Of a stretch of DNA of 36,265 nt, positions 10,770 to 20,705 are shown in pieces. A program made the position numbers and the translations under genes. Source of the stretch: Arcicella sp. (GTDB lineage: Bacteria > Bacteroidota > Bacteroidia > Cytophagales > Spirosomataceae); assembly GCA_025454855.1 (NCBI GenBank), contig JALONS010000010.1, positions 1 through 36,265 of the forward strand, written 5' to 3'. Position 1 is the first letter of the stretch; every line of letters starts with the position of its first letter. The notes beneath the pieces were generated by a model, which was not told the DNA's origin, did not search any database, and saw only the letters and a list, made by a program, of their open reading frames with translations.

Positions 10770-10935
10770 GTTTACTTTCAGATTAATTAATAATAATATA
10801 GTATCTTATAAGGTTATAAAAAGGGTATTTCGTTATCTCTTGCACTATACGTTCAAAACAATTTGTCATTTTTTATAAAAATTTGGTAGAGTAACAAGCT
10901 AAAACCCACTTAATAAATAGGTTAGTATTTTACCT

Positions 10936-13383
10936 TTACAATTTCAAAGGCTCCATCATTTCGCTATTTTCTACATTAAGTACAGCGTCTTGATTAATTC
11001 TGACATTGCGAAAGGTTTGCAGAATAACAGTTAATACAAAAAGCCCAATTACTATTGCACTTGGTACAACAAAAAGCGTCCAATCAATCATGATATGATA
11101 TGCGTAGTTTTCTAACCAAACCTTAGTAAAAAAATAAATTATTGGAAATGCTATCAAAGATGATAACAATACTAATAGCACGAGGTCTAATGTCAGTGAA
11201 TCAATAATTTGGTTAAATATTTTCTTGAGGGCTTTGTTATCGAATTTAGTCTCTGCACTCGAAAAATCAATGAGCCGTGTCAGGGCGTAAATTAGTGTCC
11301 AAAAAACGCCAATTGAAAGAGCCAATAATAGAAGAACAATATCATCAAAATGTTGCTCTTTGAGGTTCAACTTGTTAAAAAATGAGTCCATAAAGAAGAA
11401 ATCGAAGGGGCTATTTGCAAATTCTTGATAGAATTCTTTTTCAGAACTCTTCAATAATTGGTTCACGCATTTTTCTGAATCTTCCCCCGTTTTAAATCTC
11501 AAAGAAATGTAATTATTACTTTTTCCGTAAAAAAGGCACAATGGATTTATATGGTGTTTCAGGGACTTATTCTGGAAATTTTTTATAACTCCAATGATTT
11601 CAATCCTTCTACCCTCATGCCACAAAAAGGTTTCACCAACAGCACTTTCTGCATTGGTGAATTTCATGGCAGATAGGGCTTCTTCATTGATAATTACTTT
11701 ATTACTAAGAGTATCGTTATCATTTTTGGAATTAAAATTTCTTCCAGCCAATAAATTAATGTTGTATGTATTGATATAATTTTCGTCCACTACTACCCCT
11801 TCATAATTGACATCAGTCTTAGTCACAACGTTTTCTCTATTGATAAAGCCCATTCCAAAGTTTGCATCAAAACCTGGCACGCTTCCAGATAGTGAAACAC
11901 TTTCAACATTGGGCATAGCCCGCAATTTTTTTGTAAATTTCTTAACACTCATATTTGGATTTGATGAAAGAATATTTGGTCCATTTATGACGATTAATCG
12001 TTCTGTATTCAAGCCCAAGTCCTTCCCTCTTAAATATCGAATTTGGTTATAAACTACATATACACCAACCACTAAAACCATTAGTGCTGATACCTGAAAC
12101 ACAACTGAGCTAACCCTGAAGAATGTTAAAAAATATTGGAATCTTCTTAACTTGAAAAAAGAATAAGGATTATGTGATGGAATAAGCAAAGAGGGTAATA
12201 TACCAGAAACGAAAGCTCCGATGAAACACATCAAAACAAAATAATAAAAATATTTGTGCGTGAAAATATCAGTATAGTAGTCTTGAAAGTCAATAATCCC
12301 AAAAACATACTTCATCAGAATATAAAATATTGATATAGAGGCTATTAATGCAATCACATTGAGTACTAATGTGTCTGTGATAAAGTAATACATACTATTT
12401 TTTTTGTTGCATACATTTGCATCACAAGAAATTGGTTGGGTGGACATGTAAATAACAGAACTATTCATATAATTTATCCAAATTATAAACATAATGAACA
12501 CGGCAACTATAATCAGAGTATTAATCAAATCAATATTTCCATTAACTTCTAATTCATTATTCATATTAGATAGAAGGTGTATTGCCTTTAGGGGTTGAAG
12601 GGAATATGACAAGTTAGAACCCTTGATTCCGTAAACATTTATAAATTCTGGGAACTTTTGTTCCAATTCATTCACATTTATAGCTGATTTAAGGGATATA
12701 TAGGTGTAAAAATTTTGCCAACTCCAATTAGTCAATTGGTATTGGTCAGGACCAACGTTTTTAACTATATTATCTATTTGCCCCAAAGAAATCAACATTT
12801 TGAATTTTATATGAGAGTTTTGAGGTATATCTTTCAAAACACCTGTTACTTTACAGACCAATTTTCCAAAGGATTTATCGTTAAAAACAATGTCCTGTCC
12901 AACAGCATCTTTTGAACCAAAGAAACTCTTTGCCAGACCTTCTGTAATTACTACTGCATTTTGTTCAGTCAAAATTTCTGATGATTTACCGCCTACAAGA
13001 GGAAATGAAAAGAAATGGAGAAAATTCTTTTCGACGAATAAAATATCTTTCTGAAGAATGTTTTGCTTATGATTTGGGAGCGTAATTAGAGCGTTTTCAA
13101 CTCTTAAAGCCCTTGTAAAGTCTTCTATTTGCTCTGGAAAAGCATCTTTTAGTGAAGCCCCTAAGGGAGCATTAGATAGTGCTGTTTGTTGAGCAGCATT
13201 GGTTGTAGTAACCCGATAAATATTATGATAATTTTGATGAAAAGTATCAAAGTTAGTTTCAAAAATATAGTTGCTCAGTATTAATAAGAATACTAACATA
13301 GCAACAGTCAATCCGATAATGTGGAGAATACTTTTTGATTTCTGTTGAGATAAATTTCTTAGAGATATTTTTAGATAGTTCAT
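10936..13383 (-). CDS. FtsX/MacB-like ABC transporter permease
   Basis: MNYLKISLRNLSQQKSKSILHIIGLTVAML N-terminus, MacB_PCD-like periplasmic segments, paired TM blocks; no ATPase partner in the window. Confidence 0.88.
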   Translation of the reverse strand: MNYLKISLRNLSQQKSKSILHIIGLTVAMLVFLLILSNYIFETNFDTFHQNYHNIYRVTTTNAAQQTALSNAPLGASLKDAFPEQIEDFTRALRVENALITLPNHKQNILQKDILFVEKNFLHFFSFPLVGGKSSEILTEQNAVVITEGLAKSFFGSKDAVGQDIVFNDKSFGKLVCKVTGVLKDIPQNSHIKFKMLISLGQIDNIVKNVGPDQYQLTNWSWQNFYTYISLKSAINVNELEQKFPEFINVYGIKGSNLSYSLQPLKAIHLLSNMNNELEVNGNIDLINTLIIVAVFIMFIIWINYMNSSVIYMSTQPISCDANVCNKKNSMYYFITDTLVLNVIALIASISIFYILMKYVFGIIDFQDYYTDIFTHKYFYYFVLMCFIGAFVSGILPSLLIPSHNPYSFFKLRRFQYFLTFFRVSSVVFQVSALMVLVVGVYVVYNQIRYLRGKDLGLNTERLIVINGPNILSSNPNMSVKKFTKKLRAMPNVESVSLSGSVPGFDANFGMGFINRENVVTKTDVNYEGVVVDENYINTYNINLLAGRNFNSKNDNDTLSNKVIINEEALSAMKFTNAESAVGETFLWHEGRRIEIIGVIKNFQNKSLKHHINPLCLFYGKSNNYISLRFKTGEDSEKCVNQLLKSSEKEFYQEFANSPFDFFFMDSFFNKLNLKEQHFDDIVLLLLALSIGVFWTLIYALTRLIDFSSAETKFDNKALKKIFNQIIDSLTLDLVLLVLLSSLIAFPIIYFFTKVWLENYAYHIMIDWTLFVVPSAIVIGLFVLTVILQTFRNVRINQDAVLNVENSEMMEPLKL

Positions 13384-13432
13384 AAATACAATTATTAACG
13401 TTATTCATATTGTTTATCATAACCGCTTTTTC

Positions 13433-14815
13433 TTATACATAAGCCGTTATTTCTTCCAGGAAATAAGAGTAGTCTAAGGTCATCCAACAATTCTCAATAT
13501 CATCTACCATCATAATTTTATCAAGAATCTCATTTTGCAAAAGGCTGATTCTAAGCACTTCTTGGTAGGGAGTCGTTCTAAATGCAATCAGTGTGTAAAT
13601 CGGTTGCCAAATATCTGGATAGTTTTCTCCAATGAAGAAGTCAATTTTTTTCCTTAACAGAAACAATGGATTTTTGATATAATCCCTCATTTCTAAGAAA
13701 TTATTATATGAAAGAATTGACAAGGCATCAGCATTTGCTTTTCTTTCTTTTTGGAAAATATCCAAGGTTTTTTCATTTATTTCATTGTGATCCAATAGAG
13801 CATCTAAATAGGTACAATCTTCAAACCCAGAATTCATTCCTTGACCATAGAATGGCAAAATGGCATGAGCAGCATCTCCGATAATCAATGCTCTACTTTT
13901 ATGTACCCATGGGTAACAGTTTATAGACGACAATGATGAAACAGGGAAGTTAAAGAATTCGTATTCCAAATGAGGCATAAATTTCGTAACATCTGGGAAG
14001 TCTTTTTGAAAGAATGTAATTAGTTTTCCAGCTGTGTCAATTTGTTCGAAAGAGTTTTCACCTTGCAAAGGAGCATACAAAGTAGCTGTGAAACTTCCAT
14101 CATTATTGGGTAGAGCCATCAGCATATATCTACCTCGAGGCCAAATGTGAAGAACATTCTTTTCAATAGCCCATTGGTTATTTTCTATCGCTGGAATTGA
14201 TAGTTCTTTATATCCATAATCTATATAATTACGCTCAAAGTCCATTACCTCATACTCACCTATTGCTTTACGAATTTGAGAAGAAATACCATCTGCTCCA
14301 ATGATTAAATCAGATTCAAAATAGCTAATATCCTTAGTTTTACAATCAACCATTTGAAGTGTGGAATTTTCTAAAAAAACATTCTGACACTCTTTTTCAA
14401 AATAAAAAGTGATATTCTCGTGTTTTTGAGCCTCTTGAATGAGGATTTTATTAAGTTCCTCCCTTGACACAGAGTAAATACATTCCTGATTGATTCCGTA
14501 TGGCTGATACAACTGCTCTCCGTCTGGAAGATGAACCATTCTACCAGATAAGGGCACTATTATATCTGTTACTTTTTGAGAAATATTAATTTTCTTTAAA
14601 GCTCGCCAACCTCTCTCCGACAAAGCTAAATTGACAGTTCTTCCGCTTTTAGAGTAATGTTGGAAAGGGTTAGGTCTTTTTTCAAAGATATTAACTTTTA
14701 TATTTCTCTTTGCTAATAATAATGCCATCATCGGTCCCACCAAACCTCCCCCTAAAACAGAAACAGTTTTCATATTTTTATTGAATATTAAATGGTAATA
14801 AGTACTAAGTACCAA
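13433..14815 (-). CDS. kmo: FAD-dependent kynurenine 3-monooxygenase
   Basis: GGGLVGPMMALLLAKRN Rossmann motif, SGRTVNLALSERG (KMO signature), GADGISSQIRKAIG, IGDAAHAILPFYGQGMNSGFEDC. Upstream ATG at +16 aa likely extended; MKTVSVLGGG is the probable true start. Confidence 0.92.
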   Translation of the reverse strand: MVLSTYYHLIFNKNMKTVSVLGGGLVGPMMALLLAKRNIKVNIFEKRPNPFQHYSKSGRTVNLALSERGWRALKKINISQKVTDIIVPLSGRMVHLPDGEQLYQPYGINQECIYSVSREELNKILIQEAQKHENITFYFEKECQNVFLENSTLQMVDCKTKDISYFESDLIIGADGISSQIRKAIGEYEVMDFERNYIDYGYKELSIPAIENNQWAIEKNVLHIWPRGRYMLMALPNNDGSFTATLYAPLQGENSFEQIDTAGKLITFFQKDFPDVTKFMPHLEYEFFNFPVSSLSSINCYPWVHKSRALIIGDAAHAILPFYGQGMNSGFEDCTYLDALLDHNEINEKTLDIFQKERKANADALSILSYNNFLEMRDYIKNPLFLLRKKIDFFIGENYPDIWQPIYTLIAFRTTPYQEVLRISLLQNEILDKIMMVDDIENCWMTLDYSYFLEEITAYV

Positions 14816-14943
14816 GACACAATTATTTAAGAATTATGATTGATTAGATTTACGATTATTCATCTGATTATCAATAATTTATTCGTAAGTCTTAATCGCT
14901 GGCGAACCACTCGGATTAATCGTAAATAATTTATGCTGAATAC

Positions 14944-15933
14944 TTACTTATCACTCAATGATGTTAAAAAAATCACTAAATCATCAATATCATTTTCGGT
15001 CATTTTGTATTGCCCTTTCATTCTTACGTCAACATTTTTTCCTTTGTTAAACAATTCAGGCTGATTATAAAATTCGACTACTTCTCGGAGCGTTTTTTTT
15101 GAACCATCATGCATATACGGTGCTGTTTTAGGCAAGTTTCTTAAATGTGGAATTTTAAATTTTCCTAAATCCAAGCTGTCTTTTGTAAGTTCAAATAAAC
15201 CTTTATCATCATTTTCATTTTGATACAAACCAATATTTGCATAATCATCTTTTGCCAAAATACCTACCCTACCATGACAATTTTTACAGTTTCCAGAAAG
15301 GTAAACTTCTAATCCATGTAGTTCTTTTTCATTAAGAGCTTTTAAATCACCTCGCATAAAATTGTCAAACGGAGTATTAAACTTTTCGAGCGAACGTTGA
15401 TAATCAGCAATAGATTTCGTCAAATTTCTTGCGTTTGGAGCTTCATAAAATAGGCTTTTAAATGACGCAACGTAATAAGGTGAAGCTCTGAGCCTTTCAA
15501 TGGCCTTAACAATTGGCAAATTCATCTCTTTAGGATGTGTAATTGGGCCTAAAGCTTGCTTTTCTAATGATTCAGCCCTACCATCCCAAAAATAAAAAAG
15601 ACGAGTAGCTAAATATGTAACTGTTGGTGTATTTCGGCCTGTAAAATTTGAATCTACACCCATACTAAAAGCTGTATTATCGGCAAATCCGTATTCGGGT
15701 TTGTGGCATGAACCACAACTTACCTTGTACGTTGAAGAAAGAATGGGGTCAAAAAAAAGTTTCTTTCCTAATTCAACGGTACTTTGGGGAAGTTCGTCTT
15801 TTTTGAATTTCTTACCTTCATCAACGGTCATACTTATGAGAGTGATGACCAAGCCTATGGCATAAAAAAAGTAAGCTACTTCCGATTTGAGAAATGTTAT
15901 GCCTTTTCTCATTTTCTTAAATTTCGATTTCAT
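14944..15933 (-). CDS. Di-heme cytochrome c peroxidase / MauG-family protein
   Basis: Two CxxCH motifs (CGSCH, CKNCH), GKKLFFDPILS, GRNTPTVTYLATRLFYFWDGRAESLEKQALGPITHPKEM, APYMHDGSKKTLREVVEFYN; N-terminal membrane anchor/signal. Confidence 0.92.
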   Translation of the reverse strand: MKSKFKKMRKGITFLKSEVAYFFYAIGLVITLISMTVDEGKKFKKDELPQSTVELGKKLFFDPILSSTYKVSCGSCHKPEYGFADNTAFSMGVDSNFTGRNTPTVTYLATRLFYFWDGRAESLEKQALGPITHPKEMNLPIVKAIERLRASPYYVASFKSLFYEAPNARNLTKSIADYQRSLEKFNTPFDNFMRGDLKALNEKELHGLEVYLSGNCKNCHGRVGILAKDDYANIGLYQNENDDKGLFELTKDSLDLGKFKIPHLRNLPKTAPYMHDGSKKTLREVVEFYNQPELFNKGKNVDVRMKGQYKMTENDIDDLVIFLTSLSDK

Positions 15934-15946
15934 AATTCAGCAGTTT

Positions 15947-17848
15947 TTATTTACCATTAAAAGAAAGATTATTATTCTTTTTTTGACTGAATAACCAAGG
16001 CATAAACTCTTCAATACTTTGAATATTATCCCAACAAATTGTTCCTGAATTAGGGAACTCCGTATGCCTCACATTTTTAGTGTCTTTAAAAATATTAACC
16101 ATCATCATTCTTGTTAATGCCAAAACAGTACTCGTAGGGTCGAGGGTTGTTTCCTCAACTTTTACCCCATTAAACATCCAGATAGGCGTATTTACTATCT
16201 TACTTGTTCGTTCGTCGGTAAATTCATACCATGAAGAAATTGGGACTCCTGCCGCAAAGAAATTTGGAAAACGAATTAGGGCATCCCAGACGGCATCACC
16301 GCCCTGCCCAATACCTACCACATAAATTCTGTCACTGTCAATGTTATATTCTTTCTTTAGATTATTTATCATCTTTATTGAAATTGCCAGTTTCCATGGT
16401 ACTCCCCAACTCACCAGTGCAGGTCTATCATCAACCCAACCAGACTCTTCAGATTTTACATCAACATTAGGTTTTTGAGGAGCGACTATAAAACAAGGAT
16501 ATTTTTCTCGATTGCCATCTGCAACAAATTGCCACAGGAAATTTCTAAATTGGATGAGATTATCATTCCCGCTTTCAGTAAGGTGATGGAAAAACAGGAT
16601 AACAGGATACTTTCTTTTAGCATCATAGTTGCTTGGTAACACAACTCTGTAAGGCAAGCTTTCATTGGTGTTTTTATTGGCAATAACTTTTGCAATTGAG
16701 GGAATTTTTTCTGTTGTAAGTATAGAATACCTTTCATCTTCAATCACAATACCATTTTTAATTAAATTATTGTTTTCTATCAACTCTGTTCTATTATTGG
16801 AAAAAGAAACTTTGTTCCCATAAACCACGATGCTCTTGTTTCCTTTACACAAGAAAATAACATTATCAGACACCTCCAATCCCGCTGATTTTGAGGAAGA
16901 AGTTTTATCAACCGTAACTACTTCATTATTTTTTTCATTTTTGTAAATATCCCGCAACTTACCCAAAGAGCTATTGATGGTTATGCCCAAGTGGTCTGAG
17001 TAATTAAAAATTGCTTGCGAACCATCAAACACCATACCATCATTAATCATAAAATGGTTCTGGGGGAAATTATCTGTATTTTCATCATTGAGAAGACACT
17101 TCGTTACAATACAATTCTTGGCTATATTCAGATTTATGTTTGATGCTAATTTCCACGACCAGCGTTGCCAGCCTCTTGCATTTAGGCTCTGAAATTTAGT
17201 TGGTATAGATGGATCTGGGAATGCTACATTATTTTGGCGAACTCTTAAAATGATAATATTTTGATGTTGGAATTTAGCTTCTCCTTTAAATGCCCCTGCA
17301 AAATCAATTAAACCACGGTTGATATCTATATTGACTAAGCCTGCATTTCGTAATTTTTCTTTGGCAAAAATCACTTTGAAAGCCGTGTTAATGGGTGTTC
17401 CTTCTTCAACCGAGGTAGGCTGATACTTGGGAAATTCAAATCTCGTAATTAGTTTTTGTCTTATATCTCCACCAAGTCCTTTTTCCTCAATAGGATTTGC
17501 TCCCCTCACTACTACTCTGTCATAAATTGGCAAATCATAATCAAAAAAATAGGACCCTGGTGGAAAATATAATACTCCCCCTCCTTGGTTTTTAATTTTC
17601 AACATTATACTAACCAAAATTGTGGAATCTACGTGGTTGGTAATACTCGTGTAATCTACTAAATTGGGAATCTCTAAGGCATTGACAGTTTGATTCCATC
17701 TTATTGCATTTGTCCAGTGTTTACTGACTTTTTTTACTTCTGAGTAAGGGTTATTAGTCGGAGTTGCCTCATCCTGGCCAAATAAGTCATTACTAAAACT
17801 TGCACAGATAATAACTAAAATTCTAATAATAGTTAATTTTGTTTTCAT
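15947..17848 (-). CDS. Secreted two-domain protein: pectate-lyase-like beta-helix + alpha/beta-hydrolase (PHB depolymerase/S9-like) domain with degenerate catalytic residues
   Basis: Signal peptide; GGGVLYFPPGSYFF and VVVRGANP (beta-helix start); C-terminal LPSNYDAKRKYPVILFFHHL...IYVVGIGQGGDAVWDALIRFPNFFAAGVPISSW. Confidence 0.8.
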   Translation of the reverse strand: MKTKLTIIRILVIICASFSNDLFGQDEATPTNNPYSEVKKVSKHWTNAIRWNQTVNALEIPNLVDYTSITNHVDSTILVSIMLKIKNQGGGVLYFPPGSYFFDYDLPIYDRVVVRGANPIEEKGLGGDIRQKLITRFEFPKYQPTSVEEGTPINTAFKVIFAKEKLRNAGLVNIDINRGLIDFAGAFKGEAKFQHQNIIILRVRQNNVAFPDPSIPTKFQSLNARGWQRWSWKLASNINLNIAKNCIVTKCLLNDENTDNFPQNHFMINDGMVFDGSQAIFNYSDHLGITINSSLGKLRDIYKNEKNNEVVTVDKTSSSKSAGLEVSDNVIFLCKGNKSIVVYGNKVSFSNNRTELIENNNLIKNGIVIEDERYSILTTEKIPSIAKVIANKNTNESLPYRVVLPSNYDAKRKYPVILFFHHLTESGNDNLIQFRNFLWQFVADGNREKYPCFIVAPQKPNVDVKSEESGWVDDRPALVSWGVPWKLAISIKMINNLKKEYNIDSDRIYVVGIGQGGDAVWDALIRFPNFFAAGVPISSWYEFTDERTSKIVNTPIWMFNGVKVEETTLDPTSTVLALTRMMMVNIFKDTKNVRHTEFPNSGTICWDNIQSIEEFMPWLFSQKKNNNLSFNGK

Positions 17849-17925
17849 GATAATTTTGAAAATAATGTTTTAGAAATTACTAAAATTTGTTTTGTTAGAC
17901 TCCTTATGGTCTATCCTCTATTTTT

Positions 17926-18549
17926 TCAGTATCCAACAATGTCTATCATAATATCAAATTCATCTTTAATATAATCGTCCTTAAGATTATCAAAGAAGTT
18001 CTTAGAATTGTAGGTAATATTGAATTGGGTTCTGTCTATTTTTAAGATAGACTTTATCGAAATTTCTGTTTTATCTTTTTTAATAGTTGCTGGAAAAGAA
18101 AGGTTACGACTAACTCCCTTAATGGTCATTTGTCCGTTAACCTTATAATAATTATCAGCAATATTAATGGGACTTACAGAGGTAATTTTGAAAATTGCTT
18201 TCGAGAATTTACTAACTTCAAAAAAATCCTCACCTTTCAAGTGTTCAAGTAGGGTAATTTTTTTTATGCCATTTAAGCTTGTGCAACTAATTGAGTTCAT
18301 ATCCATCACAAACTCGCCTGAATTGTTTAGCTTATCAAATACCATAAAACTTTCAGGAGCTAATTTTATATTGCCCGAAATATTATAGTCTCCGACTTCT
18401 GCTCTACCGACCCAAGTAATTTTGCATTTTGCAGAATCAAATTTATAAACTATACTCCGCCCTCCTGTCTGTGCAGAATAGGTAATAAAATAACTAATAA
18501 TAAAAATGCTAACTTGAATAATTGAAATGCCTATTTTTTGAGTTCTCAT
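17926..18549 (-). CDS. YceI-like domain protein
   Basis: YKFDSAKCKITWVGRAEVGDYNISGNIKL...GEFVMDMNSISC...LKGEDFFEVSKFSKAIFKITSV; signal peptide. Confidence 0.85.
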   Translation of the reverse strand: MRTQKIGISIIQVSIFIISYFITYSAQTGGRSIVYKFDSAKCKITWVGRAEVGDYNISGNIKLAPESFMVFDKLNNSGEFVMDMNSISCTSLNGIKKITLLEHLKGEDFFEVSKFSKAIFKITSVSPINIADNYYKVNGQMTIKGVSRNLSFPATIKKDKTEISIKSILKIDRTQFNITYNSKNFFDNLKDDYIKDEFDIMIDIVGY

Positions 18550-18652
18550 GATGCTTCATTTTAAAACTTTTATTCTTTCTTGTATCAAGATAATTACACT
18601 TCTCTACTTATGAATAAATTACTCTTTCATAATCAGTATGTTATTGTTGAAA

Positions 18653-20179
18653 CTATCGCACCTTATTTATGGATATTCCATGTCCTTGACCTCCAATCTT
18701 TTTGGCAACATATTCATAGATTGGGTCTTTAAATCTTATACCTGCAGCTGCTTCACCTGAAAAGCGAAGAAATTTTAAATTTTCTCCTTCTTCGGTAATG
18801 AATTCATCTTCATTAATAGGGTATAGTTTAAGAGTCTTAATATTATCAAATTGTATATAAAGCTGCTGAGCATTTGAAAAAACATTAGCTAATTTTCTCC
18901 CATCCATTAAATATTCACCCCAGTAAAAATGATGAAAAGTAGTATCACTTTTGATGACGCTCATTTCGTGGGAGGGCTGAGCTTCTAATGGAAGTATTTT
19001 GGTCCAATGATACGCTGAAGCCACACTTCTTACTATTTCCATCATCAGTTTATAACCTTCGTTATCAGAATTTGTCATGATAACAACGCCTTGCCCTGTA
19101 TTTTTGAAAGCAAGAGCGTAAGAAGTATATCCATCACTCCAACCTCGATGGTAGAAGGTCAAATCATCATTGGCTCCATTCAAATAAAACCCAATTCCTC
19201 TATTTTCATTCCCTTTTTGAGAGCTCAACATTTGTTGGGCAATCGAGGCAGAAAAGAGTTTGTTATTCTTACCATGAGATGCTTTCTGAATCTCAATAAA
19301 AAACTTAGCGATGTCTGACGGAGTTGACCACAATCCTCCTGAAGCACAAGCAGGATGCAATTTCCATTTATCCAAGAGTTCTTTGCCTTGAAAATTCCCC
19401 GAAGCAACCAAAGCAGTCAATGAAGCGGGTAAATCTTGTTGGAACGTACTCTTAGTCATTCCCAATTTATCTAAGACAGTGGTCTTAGCATACTCTGTAA
19501 ATGGCTGTTTGACAAGGTCCTCTATCAATTGCTGAACAATAACATATCCTTCGCCTGCAACCCGTGGATTTGTACCCGGAATGCTACTGACTAAGATGGG
19601 CTTATTGGCAGCGGGCAATTCGCCTTTCAGAATGTTTATTATCTTAGGCAAGGGCGTATTTCTTGGATATGCACCACTATTTAACCCCACATTTTCTAAT
19701 CCTGCATTATGAGTAAGTAGTCTTCTAAGCGTTACTTTTTGTTGGACAGTAAACTCATTTTCTGGCACCTTAAATGAAATAAGTTTATTATTAATATCCT
19801 CATCCAAACTTATTTTACCAGATTCAACTAATTTCATCGAAATAACCGAAGTAACCAATTTACTAATTGCTCCTGCTTGAAAAATAGTATTCTCGGTGAC
19901 AGGTTCGTTGGCACTATTCTTAACACCATAGCCTTTTGCCCATTCAATTTTCCCATCATTAATCACAGCAATACTTAATCCCTTTACATGATGAAACTTC
20001 ATTCTATCAAGAAGATTCATAGGAGCAACAGTACTGTCTTTCAAGTATATAGGGAGCATTAGCCCATTTTCAACTGCTAACACCTTTTCTTGAAGGTTTC
20101 CCAATAAAACCTGTGAGAAAATATTGTTAGCAAAAGCCATTAAAATAATCAATATTTTAAAGCATAATTTCATATTCAT
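18653..20179 (-). CDS. Secreted serine-hydrolase-fold (S12/class C beta-lactamase-like) protein with nucleophile Ser replaced
   Basis: Signal peptide; VKGLSIAVINDGKIEWAKGYGVKN...TENTIFQAGAISKLVTS; LLTHNAGL; HRGWSDGYTSY. Confidence 0.85.
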   Translation of the reverse strand: MNMKLCFKILIILMAFANNIFSQVLLGNLQEKVLAVENGLMLPIYLKDSTVAPMNLLDRMKFHHVKGLSIAVINDGKIEWAKGYGVKNSANEPVTENTIFQAGAISKLVTSVISMKLVESGKISLDEDINNKLISFKVPENEFTVQQKVTLRRLLTHNAGLENVGLNSGAYPRNTPLPKIINILKGELPAANKPILVSSIPGTNPRVAGEGYVIVQQLIEDLVKQPFTEYAKTTVLDKLGMTKSTFQQDLPASLTALVASGNFQGKELLDKWKLHPACASGGLWSTPSDIAKFFIEIQKASHGKNNKLFSASIAQQMLSSQKGNENRGIGFYLNGANDDLTFYHRGWSDGYTSYALAFKNTGQGVVIMTNSDNEGYKLMMEIVRSVASAYHWTKILPLEAQPSHEMSVIKSDTTFHHFYWGEYLMDGRKLANVFSNAQQLYIQFDNIKTLKLYPINEDEFITEEGENLKFLRFSGEAAAGIRFKDPIYEYVAKKIGGQGHGISINKVR

Positions 20180-20228
20180 TTGGAGTTGATAAAGATAAAA
20201 AATCCGTTAAACTGATAACCCAACCTAA

Positions 20229-20657
20229 TTATGGTTTAGTAGCACGAGTCCAAATGCTTGAACGACCTATAAAAGATACACCTATATATCCTCTGACCAC
20301 CAATTCGTTTTTTTCATTTAATTTTAAAAAGCAGGAATAAGTCTTACCGCTATTGGGGTCGTAAATCGTTCCTCCATCCCAAGAATTTTTGTTATAGCTG
20401 AAATCTTTCAAGATAGTTAATCCCAAAATTTTTTGAGAACGAAGTTTAGGATTAGGATTTTGCCAGTCTGTTACATTTTCATTTTTTATCCAGACAAGTT
20501 TTCCATAATATTTATCTCCTTTTTTAAAAATTTCAATCTTACCATCTTTTGTATCTGAATACCATTCGCCGATGATAACATCAGAATTTGATGTTGATTC
20601 TGAAGCTTTGATACCAAAGTGCATCAAGACTATGATACTTGCTATTATAGTTTTCAT
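20229..20657 (-). CDS. DUF2147-like secreted protein
   Basis: IIGEWYSDTKDGKIEIFKKGDKYYGKLVWI ... DGGTIYDPNSGKTYSCFLKL ... VRGYIGVSFIGRSSIWTR. Confidence 0.85.
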   Translation of the reverse strand: MKTIIASIIVLMHFGIKASESTSNSDVIIGEWYSDTKDGKIEIFKKGDKYYGKLVWIKNENVTDWQNPNPKLRSQKILGLTILKDFSYNKNSWDGGTIYDPNSGKTYSCFLKLNEKNELVVRGYIGVSFIGRSSIWTRATKP

Positions 20658-20705
20658 ATTCGTATTGTTAAAATTTTCCTTAAAAAATCAAACCTTGCTC
20701 ATGTT

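Noticed and set aside
10198-12915. Plus-strand ORFs 10198-10416, 11594-11779, 11807-12052 and 12715-12915
   Set aside because: Antisense to PPTase and FtsX-like genes; no independent support.
16080-16743. Alternative frames 16080-16325 (+), 16231-16470 (+), 16486-16743 (-)
   Set aside because: Overlap the coherent 633-aa ORF; out-of-frame shadows.
19091-19407. ORFs 19091-19318 (+) and 19225-19407 (-)
   Set aside because: Shadow frames within the S12-like gene.
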